DNA of 14,468 bases from Kiritimatiellia bacterium (GCA_900771305.1 CAAGNL010000541.1:1-14468); one strand, 5' to 3'. Positions 1 to 7,739 are shown, counted from the stretch's first letter. Notes: generated from the letters alone by a model not told the origin. Numbers and translations: made by a program.

Positions 1-2
1 GG

Positions 3-32
3 AAGCGTCCCTGGATCGGCGGCAAGGCCTGA
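3..32 (+). CDS. Possible 3' end of an upstream gene (fragment)
   Basis: Nine codons with GC-rich third positions end in TGA at 30-32 and read KRPWIGGKA. This could be the C-terminus of a gene lying mostly outside the window. A second frame (2-118) is also open and ends in a TGA that overlaps the ATG at 115, but its second half is AT-rich and looks non-coding. The product cannot be named from nine residues, and the fragment may be chance. Confidence 0.25.
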   Translation, partial: KRPWIGGKA

Positions 33-69
33 TCCCCCTTTCCGCCGCGCGCTTTCTGTGGCAGCGACG

Positions 70-95
70 TGACGGAAAGACCTATGACGGAAAGA
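70..95 (+). repeat. Direct repeat TGACGGAAAGA x2 before fhs
   Basis: The 11-base word TGACGGAAAGA occurs at 70-80 and again at 85-95, a period of 15 bases, in the leader just upstream of the fhs ribosome binding site. It could be a protein-binding site or a trivial duplication. No inverted symmetry was seen. Confidence 0.4.
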
Positions 96-120
96 AAAAT
101 AGAATAGAAGGAGGATGACG

Positions 121-1884
121 ATGAATCTCGACCCGACGAAGATGAAGGACTGGCAGATTGCGGAGGCTGCTGAGGCGAACCTGCGCCCCGCGAAGGATCT
201 GGCCGCGGAACTCGGCCTGAACGAAGACGAGTGGACCCCCTATGGGAAGGTGCTGGCGAAGGTCGACGTGACGAAGGTGCTGAAGCGCCTCGGCGAGAAG
301 AAGCGCGGGAAGTACATCGACGTGACGGCCATCACGCCCACGGCCCTCGGAGAGGGCAAGACGACGACAACGCTCGGCCTCGTGGAGGGGCTCGGCCGTT
401 TGGGTAAGAAGGTGATCGGCTGCGTGCGCCAGCCGTCCGGCGGACCGACCTTCAACATCAAGGGCAGCGCCGCCGGCGGCGGTCTCGCCCAGGTGGTGCC
501 GCTCACGGCGCTCTCGCTCGGCCTCACGGGTGACATCGACGCGATCACGAACGCGAACAACCTCGCGATGGTCGCGCTCAACAGCCGCATGCAGCACGAG
601 CGCAACCACGACGACGCGTGGCTCGCCGAACGCGGCCTCAAGCGCCTCGACGTCGATCCGGACCGCATCCAGTTCCGCTGGGCGATGGACTTCTGCGCGC
701 AGGGCCTCCGGGACATCGAGATCGGCCGCGGCGGCAAGCTCGACGGCTTCACCTGCAACTCCGGCTTCTACATCACGGTCGCCTCGGAGGTGATGGCGAT
801 CCTCGCGATGGCGGCGGACCTCAAGGACCTCCGCGTCCGTCTCGGCAAGATCATCGTCGCCTATTCGAAGAGCGGCGCGCCGGTGACGACGCACGACCTC
901 GAGGTGGACGGCGCGATGTGCGCGCTCCTCGTGAACGCGATCCAGCCCACCCTCATGCAGTCCCTCGAGGGACAGCCGATGTTCGTGCACGCGGGTCCGT
1001 TCGCCAATATCGCCATCGGACAGAACTCGGTCGTGGCAGACCGCCTCGCCTGCGCCCTCGGCGACTACGTCGTCACGGAGAGCGGCTTCGCGAGCGACAT
1101 GGGCTTCGAGAAGTTCTGGAACATCAAGTGCCGCTGCTCGGGCCTCAAGCCGGACGCCGTGGTGCTCGTCGCGACCGTGCGCGCCCTCAAGGCCCACGGT
1201 GGTGCGCCGAAGGTGAAGGCCGGCCTGCCTCTTGATCCCGTCTACACGAGCGAGAACCTCGAGCTGCTCGAGAAGGGCTGCGACAATCTGCTCGCCCACA
1301 TCGACATCATCCGCCGTTCGGGCGTCCAGCCTGTGGTGTGCCTCAACGCGTTCTACACCGATACGCAGGCCGAACGCGACCTTGTCAAGTCGATCGCCGA
1401 GAAGGCCGGCGCCCGCTTTGCGGTCTCCGATCACTGGCTCAAGGGCGGCGAGGGCGCCCTGGACCTCGCGAAGGCCGTGATCGACTCGTGCGACGAGCCG
1501 AACACGTTCGACTTCCTCTGCGATCTCAACGACCCGCTCAAGGATCGTATCGAGAAACAGGTCAAGGAAGTGTACGGCGGCGACGGCGTGGACTTTGAGC
1601 CGCTCGCGCTCGAGAAGCTCGCGCAGTTCCAGGCGAATCCCGAAACGGCGAAGCTGCCGATCTGCATCGCGAAGACGCAGTACTCCCTCTCGCACGACCC
1701 GAACCTGCTGGGGCGTCCGAAGGGTTGGCGCATGCCGGTGAAGGATGTGCTGATCTACCAGGGCGCGGGCCTCATCGTCCCCGTCGCGGGCGAGATCAAG
1801 CTCATGCCGGGGACCTCCGCTTCGCCGGCGTACCGCCGCATTGACGTGGACGTCGAAACTGGCCACGTGCACGGTCTCTTCTGA
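121..1884 (+). CDS. fhs: Formate--tetrahydrofolate ligase
   Basis: This enzyme joins formate to tetrahydrofolate using ATP to give 10-formyl-THF, feeding cytosolic one-carbon metabolism (purines, formyl-Met, or the methyl branch of the acetyl-CoA pathway). The P-loop TPTALGEGKTTTT sits at residues 72-84, with K80 as the nucleotide-binding lysine. The second family signature, VATVRALKAHGG, is intact at about 350-361. The first signature is altered: NIKGSAAGGGL at 112-122, where the family normally has GIKGGAAGGGY. At 587 aa it is about 30 residues longer than the usual 555-560. I start it at the ATG at 121 because AGAAGGAGG at 106-114 is spaced 6 nt from it; an in-frame ATG at 115 directly abuts that site and is less likely. 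The kinase gene follows 27 nt downstream on the same strand, but nothing links their functions. Confidence 0.96.
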   Translation: MNLDPTKMKDWQIAEAAEANLRPAKDLAAELGLNEDEWTPYGKVLAKVDVTKVLKRLGEKKRGKYIDVTAITPTALGEGKTTTTLGLVEGLGRLGKKVIGCVRQPSGGPTFNIKGSAAGGGLAQVVPLTALSLGLTGDIDAITNANNLAMVALNSRMQHERNHDDAWLAERGLKRLDVDPDRIQFRWAMDFCAQGLRDIEIGRGGKLDGFTCNSGFYITVASEVMAILAMAADLKDLRVRLGKIIVAYSKSGAPVTTHDLEVDGAMCALLVNAIQPTLMQSLEGQPMFVHAGPFANIAIGQNSVVADRLACALGDYVVTESGFASDMGFEKFWNIKCRCSGLKPDAVVLVATVRALKAHGGAPKVKAGLPLDPVYTSENLELLEKGCDNLLAHIDIIRRSGVQPVVCLNAFYTDTQAERDLVKSIAEKAGARFAVSDHWLKGGEGALDLAKAVIDSCDEPNTFDFLCDLNDPLKDRIEKQVKEVYGGDGVDFEPLALEKLAQFQANPETAKLPICIAKTQYSLSHDPNLLGRPKGWRMPVKDVLIYQGAGLIVPVAGEIKLMPGTSASPAYRRIDVDVETGHVHGLF

Positions 1885-1911
1885 TCCTCTTCCTGACGAC
1901 TGCCCCGCGTC

Positions 1912-3402
1912 ATGTCCGACATCTGCAGTACTGAGTTCCTCGAGAACTGGTTGGCTGCGCGGCCGGCGGGGGCGGTGGTATCGCACGGACGGCTTCCGCT
2001 GGGCGAACAGGTCGGCGAGTGGCGAGTCGAAGCCTATCTCGGCGCGGGGATCTCCGCGGAGGTCTACCGCGTCGTGAACACCCGCACGGAGCGCGATGGA
2101 GCGCTCAAGCTGCTCGTTGACCAGTCAAAGGGGCTGGGGGCGCGCTTCACGGAGGAGATGGATGCAATGCGATTCCTCCATCTCTCCTGCCTGCCGACCT
2201 TCTACGGAAATGGAACGTTCCGGGGGCGTCCCTATTTCGTGATGGAGTATCTTCAGCCGCTGCTGCTGCCGCTGCCTCCCGCAGAGGTGCCTGCGTTCAT
2301 CGTCTCCGTCGCAGAATCGGTGCAGTCTCTGCATGAGATGGGATTCGTCCACCGCGACCTCAAGCCAGGCAACGTGCTGCGCCGCCGCGATGGCACCCCG
2401 GTGCTGATCGACCTCGGGCTGATCAAGAAGGTGGATGGGCATGAGGGCGAGGTGATGCCGCCGTCGCCCCTTTCCCTGGTGGATGGACGTCCCGTCGGCG
2501 TGGGGACGATCGACTATGCCGCCCCCGAACAGCTGCTGAAGGGAGAGGCCTCCGTTCGGGGCGATGTGTTCTCGCTGGGGAAGCTGCTGCGCGAATGCTT
2601 CCCCGAGAAACCGTCCCATGCCTGGCGCGTGGTCATCCGCCGCGCGACGCAGGAGGCGCCCGAAGACCGTTACCAGACCGCCGCGGAATTTGCGCGGGCG
2701 GTGCGCTGGAGGAACCTGCCATATGGGCTGGCGGTCGCTGCGTCCGCGATTCTGGCGGTTTTGCCGCTGGTCGTCCCTCTGCCGGTGGTTCGGCCGATAT
2801 CGCCCGCATCGGCCAACGATTTCGGTCATGTGAACGAACTACCGCCTTCGGCCGAGCCGATTCCGATTTCGCAGCAGCCGGACGAAAGCTCCGAGGAACA
2901 TCTTGCACGACTGCTGCCGCTGGCCGAAAACGAAAACGTGGCCGCGCAGCTGTTGGTGGCAGAAGCCTATTTCTATGGACGCGGCACAGAGACGAATCAC
3001 GAACAGGCCGTTGCCTGGTACCGTCGCGCCGCCGCGCACGAGGTGGCCAGCGCCCAGGCGTCGCTTGGGCTCTGCGCTTTCCATGGCTGGGGCTGCGGGA
3101 AGGACTATGACGAGGCCGTCAACTGGTATCTCAAGGCTGCTGCCGGGGGGAATCTCGCGGCGATGAGCGACCTCGCGTACTGCTATATGCACGGGTTCGG
3201 AGTCGTCAAGGAGCCCGAGGAGGGGTTCCGGTGGGCGCTGAAGGCCGCGGAGCGGGGGCATCCCCCGGCCCAGGTGATGGTCGCGGAGTGCTATCTCGAC
3301 GGGCGTGGCACGGAGACGAACAGCGTCCGAGCCGAAGTCTGGCTGCAGAGTGCCGCGCGGCAAGGGAACAAAAGGGCGCTGAAACTACTGGAAGGGCGCT
3401 AG
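1912..3402 (+). CDS. Membrane-anchored Ser/Thr protein kinase with C-terminal Sel1 repeats
   Basis: The 496-aa protein has a cytoplasmic Hanks-type kinase domain (about 37-265), one membrane segment (about 271-293, a run of A, V, L and P) and four Sel1-like repeats (about 344-376, 380-412, 416-448, 452-484; e.g. AEAYFYGRGTETN). Kinase landmarks are complete: glycine loop LGAGISAEV, K66 in ALK, HRDLKPGN at 147-154, metal-binding D167, APE at 204-206, D218 and R253. The metal motif is DLG rather than DFG, a common substitution. The membrane segment predicts that the Sel1 repeats, which usually bind proteins, lie outside the cytoplasm as a sensor or scaffold. No good ribosome binding site precedes the ATG, so expression may depend on reading on from fhs 27 nt upstream. 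The gene faces an ECF sigma gene, and both stop codons fall in one CTAG. The sigma factor is a plausible partner or substrate (inference). Confidence 0.93.
   Translation: MSDICSTEFLENWLAARPAGAVVSHGRLPLGEQVGEWRVEAYLGAGISAEVYRVVNTRTERDGALKLLVDQSKGLGARFTEEMDAMRFLHLSCLPTFYGNGTFRGRPYFVMEYLQPLLLPLPPAEVPAFIVSVAESVQSLHEMGFVHRDLKPGNVLRRRDGTPVLIDLGLIKKVDGHEGEVMPPSPLSLVDGRPVGVGTIDYAAPEQLLKGEASVRGDVFSLGKLLRECFPEKPSHAWRVVIRRATQEAPEDRYQTAAEFARAVRWRNLPYGLAVAASAILAVLPLVVPLPVVRPISPASANDFGHVNELPPSAEPIPISQQPDESSEEHLARLLPLAENENVAAQLLVAEAYFYGRGTETNHEQAVAWYRRAAAHEVASAQASLGLCAFHGWGCGKDYDEAVNWYLKAAAGGNLAAMSDLAYCYMHGFGVVKEPEEGFRWALKAAERGHPPAQVMVAECYLDGRGTETNSVRAEVWLQSAARQGNKRALKLLEGR
3399..3402. other. Shared CTAG: overlapping stop codons of convergent genes
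   Basis: The palindrome CTAG supplies the plus-strand TAG (3400-3402) of the kinase gene and the minus-strand TAG (3401-3399) of the sigma factor gene. The two coding regions therefore overlap by 4 bases tail to tail. There is no room for a terminator between them. Confidence 0.95.
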
Positions 3403-3980
3403 AGATCGGCCGTCAACTTGGTGACGATTGAGCTGAGGCGTCTGGTGAGGCGCAGCTTGATCTGGTCGACGTTGTTGCGTGTGATGCCAAAACGGGCGGC
3501 GACTTCGGCGGGGGGCAGGTGATCAAGGGCGACTTCCCTGAAGATGGTGCGGTCGCGGGCGGGGATGGTGGCGTCGGCCAGCATCTGCGCGACGGCGGTT
3601 TCGAGGACTGCCACCTGCCAGGATTTGTCGTCGGACGGCCGATATTCGCCCTCCGAGGCCTGCCGGGTCTCGTCGATGTATTTCTGCTCGCGCATGCGCT
3701 TCCGCAGGAAGTCCACGGCCTTGTGCTTGAGGATGCCCATGAGATAGCAGCGGAAATGTCCGTGCTCGTCGGGCGTGTAGTGGTAGTCGGGAAGCTTCTT
3801 CACGAGGACGAGGAGCGTTTCCTGGATGACGTCCTCGGGCTCGACGGATGGGTAGTTGGCCCGCAGAAATCCCCGCATGGGCTCCTCGTAGGCGCGGCAG
3901 AATTCGGTCCAGCGCGAGCTGGTGCTGTCGCCTGCGAGCGCCTTCAGGAGCGTGATTGAGGTTTTGGGTATTTCCGCCAT
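3399..3980 (-). CDS. RNA polymerase sigma factor, ECF type (sigma-70 family)
   Basis: This 193-aa protein would direct RNA polymerase to a specific promoter set. Region 2 spans about 25-97 and contains EPEDVIQETLLVLVKKL and the core-binding and -10-recognition helix with FLRKRMR. Region 4 spans about 143-187 with a helix-turn-helix: LPPAEVAARFGITRNNVDQI, then a basic helix ending KLRLTRRL. Length and two-domain layout fit ECF sigma factors. No anti-sigma gene is adjacent. Instead it converges on a Ser/Thr kinase, and some ECF groups (ECF43 is the known case) are controlled by kinase phosphorylation, so that is the likeliest regulatory model here (inference). The ATG at 3980 lies only 6 nt after an extended -10 box, and there is no ribosome binding site in that gap, so a leaderless transcript is predicted. 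The Gfo/Idh gene diverges from it. Confidence 0.92.
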   Translation of the reverse strand: MAEIPKTSITLLKALAGDSTSSRWTEFCRAYEEPMRGFLRANYPSVEPEDVIQETLLVLVKKLPDYHYTPDEHGHFRCYLMGILKHKAVDFLRKRMREQKYIDETRQASEGEYRPSDDKSWQVAVLETAVAQMLADATIPARDRTIFREVALDHLPPAEVAARFGITRNNVDQIKLRLTRRLSSIVTKLTADL

Positions 3981-3986
3981 GGCGAC

Positions 3987-3995
3987 AGTATAGCA
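3987..3995 (-). promoter_or_regulatory. Extended -10 promoter (TGC TATACT) of the ECF sigma gene
   Basis: On the minus strand TGC-TATACT is followed by 6 nt (GTCGCC) and then the ATG. There is no -35 match 17 nt upstream, as expected for an extended -10 promoter. A start site about 7 nt after the box would coincide with the ATG, so the mRNA would be leaderless. Confidence 0.65.
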
Positions 3996-4054
3996 TTTCC
4001 TGTGGACAACTCGGCGGGAATTTGCGATTATATCCCGCGAACAATTTAATCCTC

Positions 4055-4060
4055 AAGGAG
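4055..4060 (+). promoter_or_regulatory. Ribosome binding site deciding the oxidoreductase start
   Basis: AAGGAG lies 6 nt before the ATG at 4067 and selects it over other upstream in-frame starts. A weak candidate promoter (TTGCGA at 4022-4027, 17-nt spacer, TTTAAT at 4045-4050) would start RNA inside this site, so the true promoter is probably elsewhere. Confidence 0.75.
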
Positions 4061-4066
4061 CAGTAC

Positions 4067-5521
4067 ATGAAACTCAGTCGTCGTCAGTTCCTCGGCGCCT
4101 CCACGGCGTTCGCGGTTCCGTTCATCTTCTCCGGCTGCGCCGGCGGCGTGCGCACGTTCGCCGCGAACGAGAAAGTCAACATCGGCGTCATCGGCATCGG
4201 ACGCATCTCCACGACGATGGACATGCCGCTCGTCGCCAAGCACAGGGACCTCTGCCGCATCACCGCGGTCTGCGACCTCGACTCGAAGCGCCTCGCGCAC
4301 GGTGTCCAGTTCGTGAAGAACCTCTACAAGGAGGATCCGAACTATGCCGTCAAGGCCTACGCCGACTACCACGACATGCTGCTCGATCCGTCCATCGACG
4401 CCGTCGAGATCTGCATCCCCGACCACTGGCACGCCCTCGTCGCGTGCGCGGCGCTCGCCGCGGGCAAGCACATCTGGCTGCAGAAGCCGTTCGCCCAGAC
4501 GATCACCGAGGGCCGCATCATCGCGAATCTCGCGAAGATGCGGAACCGCGTGGTGCAGGTCGGTTCCTGGCAGCGCAGCAAGCCGCAGTTCCACCTTGTG
4601 TGCGAGCTCGTGGCGAACGGTCGCATCGGCGACATCAAGCGCGTCGAGGTTGGCATTGGCTGCGACAAGGCCGGTGGTAACTCGGCGGTCGAGCCGGTTC
4701 CCGCGAACCTCAACTACGATATGTGGCTCGGGCCGACCCCGGGTGCGGACGTGACGCCCTACAACTGGACGCGCGTCCATCAGCAGGATCTCAAGAAGAT
4801 TGCGGCTCGCCCGGGCTGGATCCAGATGGCGCCATATGGCTGGGGCATGATCACGAACTGGGGCGCGCACCACATCGACATTGCGCAGTGGGGCCTCAAC
4901 AAGGACAACTCGGGCCCCGAGAGCGTGTCCGGCACGTGCAACTGGATGGACACCACGGGCGGCAAGCTCTGGAACGTCCACACCAACTACGACCTCCACT
5001 ACTCCTACAACGGCGGCAAGACGGAAGTCCATGTGTGCGACAAGTTCCCGATGGGCGTGAAGTTCATCGGCGAGAAGGGCGACTGGCTCTACTGCATGCG
5101 CGGCGCCGTGAAGGTGACGCCGAGCGACCCCGACGTTCCGTCGAACGGTAAGATGCAGCCGCTCATGGCGTCGAAGAACCGCCTGCTCGAGCCGATCGCC
5201 AATCCGACCATCAAGTGCCACACGTCGCCCGACCACTGGCGCAACTGGCTCGAGGCGATCCGCGCCGGCGATCCGACGATGACCGTCACGAACGCCGAGG
5301 AGGCGCAGCGCTCCTCCACCGCGTGCTGTCTCGGCCAGATGTGCATGGAGCTCGGCCGCGGCAAGAAGGACGGCGCGACGGTCAAGTGGTGCGCGGAGAA
5401 GGAGGACACCTGCTGCCCCGAGGCCCGGAAGCTCATGACGCCGTTCTCGCGCGGCCAGTACGACCTCTGCGTCGAGCTTGCCCGCTACGGCTTCGACTAC
5501 AGCAAGGTCCTCAAGGGCTGA
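4067..5521 (+). CDS. Gfo/Idh/MocA-family oxidoreductase with Tat/lipoprotein signal
   Basis: This 484-aa protein is an NAD(P)-dependent sugar or inositol dehydrogenase-like enzyme. The N-terminus KLSRRQFLGAS carries the twin-arginine motif (R5, R6), then a hydrophobic stretch ending FSGC, so it may be exported folded with its cofactor and lipid-anchored at C24. The Rossmann fold starts at about 37 (VNIGVIGIGRIS). DAVEICIPDHWHAL at 111-124 and LQKPFAQT at 138-145 (the family EKP motif with Q) place catalytic-type Lys140. GAHHIDIAQW at 266-275 is the usual C-domain histidine motif. The C-terminus has an uncommon cysteine cluster (KWCAEKEDTCCPE). The substrate is unknown. The secreted beta-helix gene 19 nt downstream suggests joint work on an extracytoplasmic sugar or polysaccharide, although that gene has its own -10 box. 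Confidence 0.93.
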   Translation: MKLSRRQFLGASTAFAVPFIFSGCAGGVRTFAANEKVNIGVIGIGRISTTMDMPLVAKHRDLCRITAVCDLDSKRLAHGVQFVKNLYKEDPNYAVKAYADYHDMLLDPSIDAVEICIPDHWHALVACAALAAGKHIWLQKPFAQTITEGRIIANLAKMRNRVVQVGSWQRSKPQFHLVCELVANGRIGDIKRVEVGIGCDKAGGNSAVEPVPANLNYDMWLGPTPGADVTPYNWTRVHQQDLKKIAARPGWIQMAPYGWGMITNWGAHHIDIAQWGLNKDNSGPESVSGTCNWMDTTGGKLWNVHTNYDLHYSYNGGKTEVHVCDKFPMGVKFIGEKGDWLYCMRGAVKVTPSDPDVPSNGKMQPLMASKNRLLEPIANPTIKCHTSPDHWRNWLEAIRAGDPTMTVTNAEEAQRSSTACCLGQMCMELGRGKKDGATVKWCAEKEDTCCPEARKLMTPFSRGQYDLCVELARYGFDYSKVLKG

Positions 5522-5525
5522 GGTG

Positions 5526-5534
5526 TGATATAAT
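5526..5534 (+). promoter_or_regulatory. Extended -10 promoter (TGA TATAAT) of the beta-helix gene
   Basis: TGA-TATAAT ends 6 nt before the ATG at 5541. No -35 match is present at the expected distance and no Shine-Dalgarno sequence fits in the 6-nt gap. The predicted transcript starts at or next to the ATG, i.e. leaderless. The box sits wholly in the 19-nt gap after the oxidoreductase stop codon. Confidence 0.65.
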
Positions 5535-5540
5535 GGCCGC

Positions 5541-7541
5541 ATGAAAACTGTGGCAATTCTTCTCAGCGTCTCCGTGGCGGCCACTGCCGTCGCGGAGACT
5601 TGGTTTGTGGACAGCGTGCACGGCGACGACTCCGCCGTCGGAACGAGTGAGGCGACCGCGGTCCGTTCGCTCGAGCGGGCGAACAAGCTCGCCGTCAAGC
5701 CGGGCGACAAGGTGCTCTTTCGCCGGGGCGGGCTCTGGCGCGGCACGCTCTATCCGAAGAGCGGTACGCCCGGCAATCCCGTGACCTATAGTTCGTATGG
5801 CGTCGGCGAGAAGCCCATCCTCCAGCAGAGCGTGGACCGCAGTCGTCCCGAGGACTGGGAGCTGATCGGCGAGAACCTCTGGTCGACGAAGAAGCGCACG
5901 CCGCCGGTCATGAAGGAGCAGTTCTGGGACGGCTCCGCCGTCCGCGGGTCGTGGGGGGCCTCCTACCAGGAAGGCAACCGCGGCCGCACGCGGACCGTGG
6001 AGGAGAACGGCGAGCGCTTCGTCCGCGTGACGCTGGAGAAGAAGGTCCGTGCGGCTCCGAACCTCCTGCAGCTCTGGGGGCCGAAGGTGGAGAATCTCCC
6101 GGATGCGGCGATGCTTCGCCTCAAGGTGCGTTCGACGAAGCCCTTCGCCTTCGGCAACCGGATGGGGCTTTCCCTCAACGTCTTCCCCTGGACGGGGGCG
6201 CTGTCGGGGCAGCCGCCCCTCGTCGAAATCGGTTCCGAATGGCGCGTCGTCGAGATTCCGATGCGGCGCGTGAGCGAGCTGACGTCCGCCTACTTCCATT
6301 TCTCCATCGGCGACGTGATGCCGGAGGGCGCGGTCTTCGACTTCGTTCCCCTGGGCCTGTGGCGCATGGAGGAGAAGCTCGAAGCGACCATTCCCGCCGA
6401 CGTGGGCATCTTCATCTGCAACCACGGGCAGTGGTGGGGGCGCAAGAAGTGGCACAAGCCCGACTGGCCGCAGCCCTGGGCGAACTCCACGAACCTGGTG
6501 GACGACCTCGAATTCCGCTACATCCCCGAGGAGGAGCGCGTGGAGGTGCGCTATCCGCGCAATCCCGGACAGGCGTTCTCCTCCATCGAGCTCGCGCTGA
6601 CGCGCCACATCGTGAGCGAAGGGGGGTGCCACGACGTCGTCTACGATGGACTCAGCGTGCGCTACGGCGCGGCGCATGGCTTCGGCGGCGGCGGCACGCG
6701 GAACATCGTGATCCGTAACTGCGACATCTACTGGATTGGCGGCGGACTCCAGTTCTGGAAAAAGGACGAAAAGACCGGCCTGCCCAGGTACCCTGTCCGC
6801 TTTGGCAACGGCATTGAGTTCTGGGGCGAGTGCCACAACAACCTCGTCGAACGCAACCGTCTCTGGCAGATCTACGACGCGGCGCTCACGAACCAGACGA
6901 AGGACGATCCCCGTTGGGAGACGGATGTGGTCTGGCGCGACAACGTGATCTGGCAGGCCGAGTATTCCTTTGAGTACTGGAACCACGATCCGCGGAGCTT
7001 CACGGGCAACATTCTCTTCGAGCACAACACCTGCATCGATGCGGGATACTGCTGGAGCCACACGCATCGCCCGAATCCGAACGGCGCGCACCTGATGATG
7101 TACGACAACGCGGCGCCCACGACGAACTTCGTCGTCCGCAACAACCTCTTCGTCCGCACGACGGACCGCTCCACGCGCTTCTTCAACGACTGGCGCGTGA
7201 AGAATCCCGCCGCGAAGGACGGTCTCGAGATGGACCACAACCTCTACTGGATTCCCGAGAACATGGTGTGCGAGTACCACGTGAACGGACGCGAGCGCCG
7301 CCAGAAGCTGCCGATCCGCCTCGAACCCGGCAAGTGGGGCGCGGGCGAGGCCGAGTTCAAACGGTACCAGGCCGAGTTCAACATCGACCAGGGCAGTGTC
7401 TACGGCGAGCCGCAGTTCGTCGATGAGGCGAAGCGCGACTACCGCCTCAAGCCCGGTACATTCGGCACGAACCTCGCGACGGACGGCGGTCCGCTCGGCG
7501 CCCGCGACATGCCGGGCCTCGACGGCGACCAGTCCCGCTGA
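5541..7541 (+). CDS. Secreted right-handed parallel beta-helix protein
   Basis: The 666-aa protein begins with a classical signal peptide (MKTVAILLSVSVAATAVA, likely cut before E19). The start of the mature protein (WFVDSVHGDDSAVGT, then KPGDKVLFRRGGLWRG) is typical of pectate-lyase-like beta-helix proteins. About residues 110-290 form an insertion rich in beta structure and Trp, resembling a carbohydrate-binding module inserted into the first coils. The helix repeats continue at about 360-575, with typical asparagine-rich rungs such as RNIVIRNCDIYW, NNLVERNRLW, GNILFEHNTCID and NFVVRNNLFV. The C-terminus RDYRLKPGTFG is also typical of these proteins. Catalytic residues cannot be assigned by eye, so lyase, hydrolase or binding roles all remain possible. 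The protein probably acts in the periplasm or outside the cell on polysaccharide, alongside the upstream oxidoreductase. Confidence 0.88.
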   Translation: MKTVAILLSVSVAATAVAETWFVDSVHGDDSAVGTSEATAVRSLERANKLAVKPGDKVLFRRGGLWRGTLYPKSGTPGNPVTYSSYGVGEKPILQQSVDRSRPEDWELIGENLWSTKKRTPPVMKEQFWDGSAVRGSWGASYQEGNRGRTRTVEENGERFVRVTLEKKVRAAPNLLQLWGPKVENLPDAAMLRLKVRSTKPFAFGNRMGLSLNVFPWTGALSGQPPLVEIGSEWRVVEIPMRRVSELTSAYFHFSIGDVMPEGAVFDFVPLGLWRMEEKLEATIPADVGIFICNHGQWWGRKKWHKPDWPQPWANSTNLVDDLEFRYIPEEERVEVRYPRNPGQAFSSIELALTRHIVSEGGCHDVVYDGLSVRYGAAHGFGGGGTRNIVIRNCDIYWIGGGLQFWKKDEKTGLPRYPVRFGNGIEFWGECHNNLVERNRLWQIYDAALTNQTKDDPRWETDVVWRDNVIWQAEYSFEYWNHDPRSFTGNILFEHNTCIDAGYCWSHTHRPNPNGAHLMMYDNAAPTTNFVVRNNLFVRTTDRSTRFFNDWRVKNPAAKDGLEMDHNLYWIPENMVCEYHVNGRERRQKLPIRLEPGKWGAGEAEFKRYQAEFNIDQGSVYGEPQFVDEAKRDYRLKPGTFGTNLATDGGPLGARDMPGLDGDQSR

Positions 7542-7606
7542 ACGGGGACGGCCAGCGCGCCCTCGTTTCTCCAATCTCCGAAGGCTGAAACTGTTTCCTG
7601 TAATTC

Positions 7607-7692
7607 CCCCGTATCAAGTGCCCACCCGCCACCAGGCGCAGACATTGGCAACTCGCCCCATTCGGCGCAACGGCCCTGCACTTTTGGTTCAT
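7607..7692 (+). repeat. Dispersed 86-bp repeat, copy A
   Basis: This stretch aligns to 11311-11395 with about 19 differences, one of them a single-base gap, over 86 columns (roughly 78% identity counted by eye). Shared blocks include CCCCGTATCA, CACCCGCCACCAG and CACTTTTG. It is intergenic, between the beta-helix gene and the sigma-54 regulator. No similarity continues on either side. Confidence 0.8.
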
Positions 7693-7732
7693 ACCCGTGG
7701 TGTGGTGTGGTTTCAAATTGTCCACCCGTGGT
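7693..7732 (+). repeat. Direct repeat ACCCGTGGT x2 upstream of the sigma-54 regulator
   Basis: The 9-base word ACCCGTGGT occurs at 7693-7701 and 7724-7732, a period of 31 bp, or about three helical turns. The pair lies just upstream of and next to the candidate -10 box. It may be a pair of binding sites on one face of the DNA, for example for autoregulation. Confidence 0.45.
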
Positions 7733-7739
7733 TAACTTG

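Noticed and set aside
82..1986. 634-codon minus-strand open frame opposite fhs
   Set aside because: It mirrors the high-GC, codon-biased fhs gene and reads as Arg/Glu/His/Val-rich low-complexity sequence with no domain; a shadow frame.
2392..2410. Sigma-54-like promoter TGGCAC inside the kinase gene
   Set aside because: The -12 element TTGC is not at the right spacing (TGCT only) and the site lies within coding sequence.
4022..4050. TTGCGA-N17-TTTAAT promoter before the oxidoreductase
   Set aside because: Good spacing, but transcription would begin inside the Shine-Dalgarno sequence and it lacks the TGN extension seen at the other genes; kept only as a weak possibility.
4046..5746. Long minus-strand open frame opposite the oxidoreductase
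   Set aside because: Antisense shadow with repetitive Arg/Val/Asp composition; the plus strand encodes a clear Gfo/Idh protein with a good ribosome binding site.
7531..7552. Terminator after the beta-helix gene (GTCCC ... GGGAC)
   Set aside because: The stem is only 5 bp plus a bulged pair, overlaps the stop codon and lacks a T-tract.
5511..7574. 687-codon minus-strand open frame opposite the beta-helix gene
   Set aside because: Same shadow pattern as the other antisense frames; no recognisable motif, and the plus strand has a signal peptide and beta-helix rungs.
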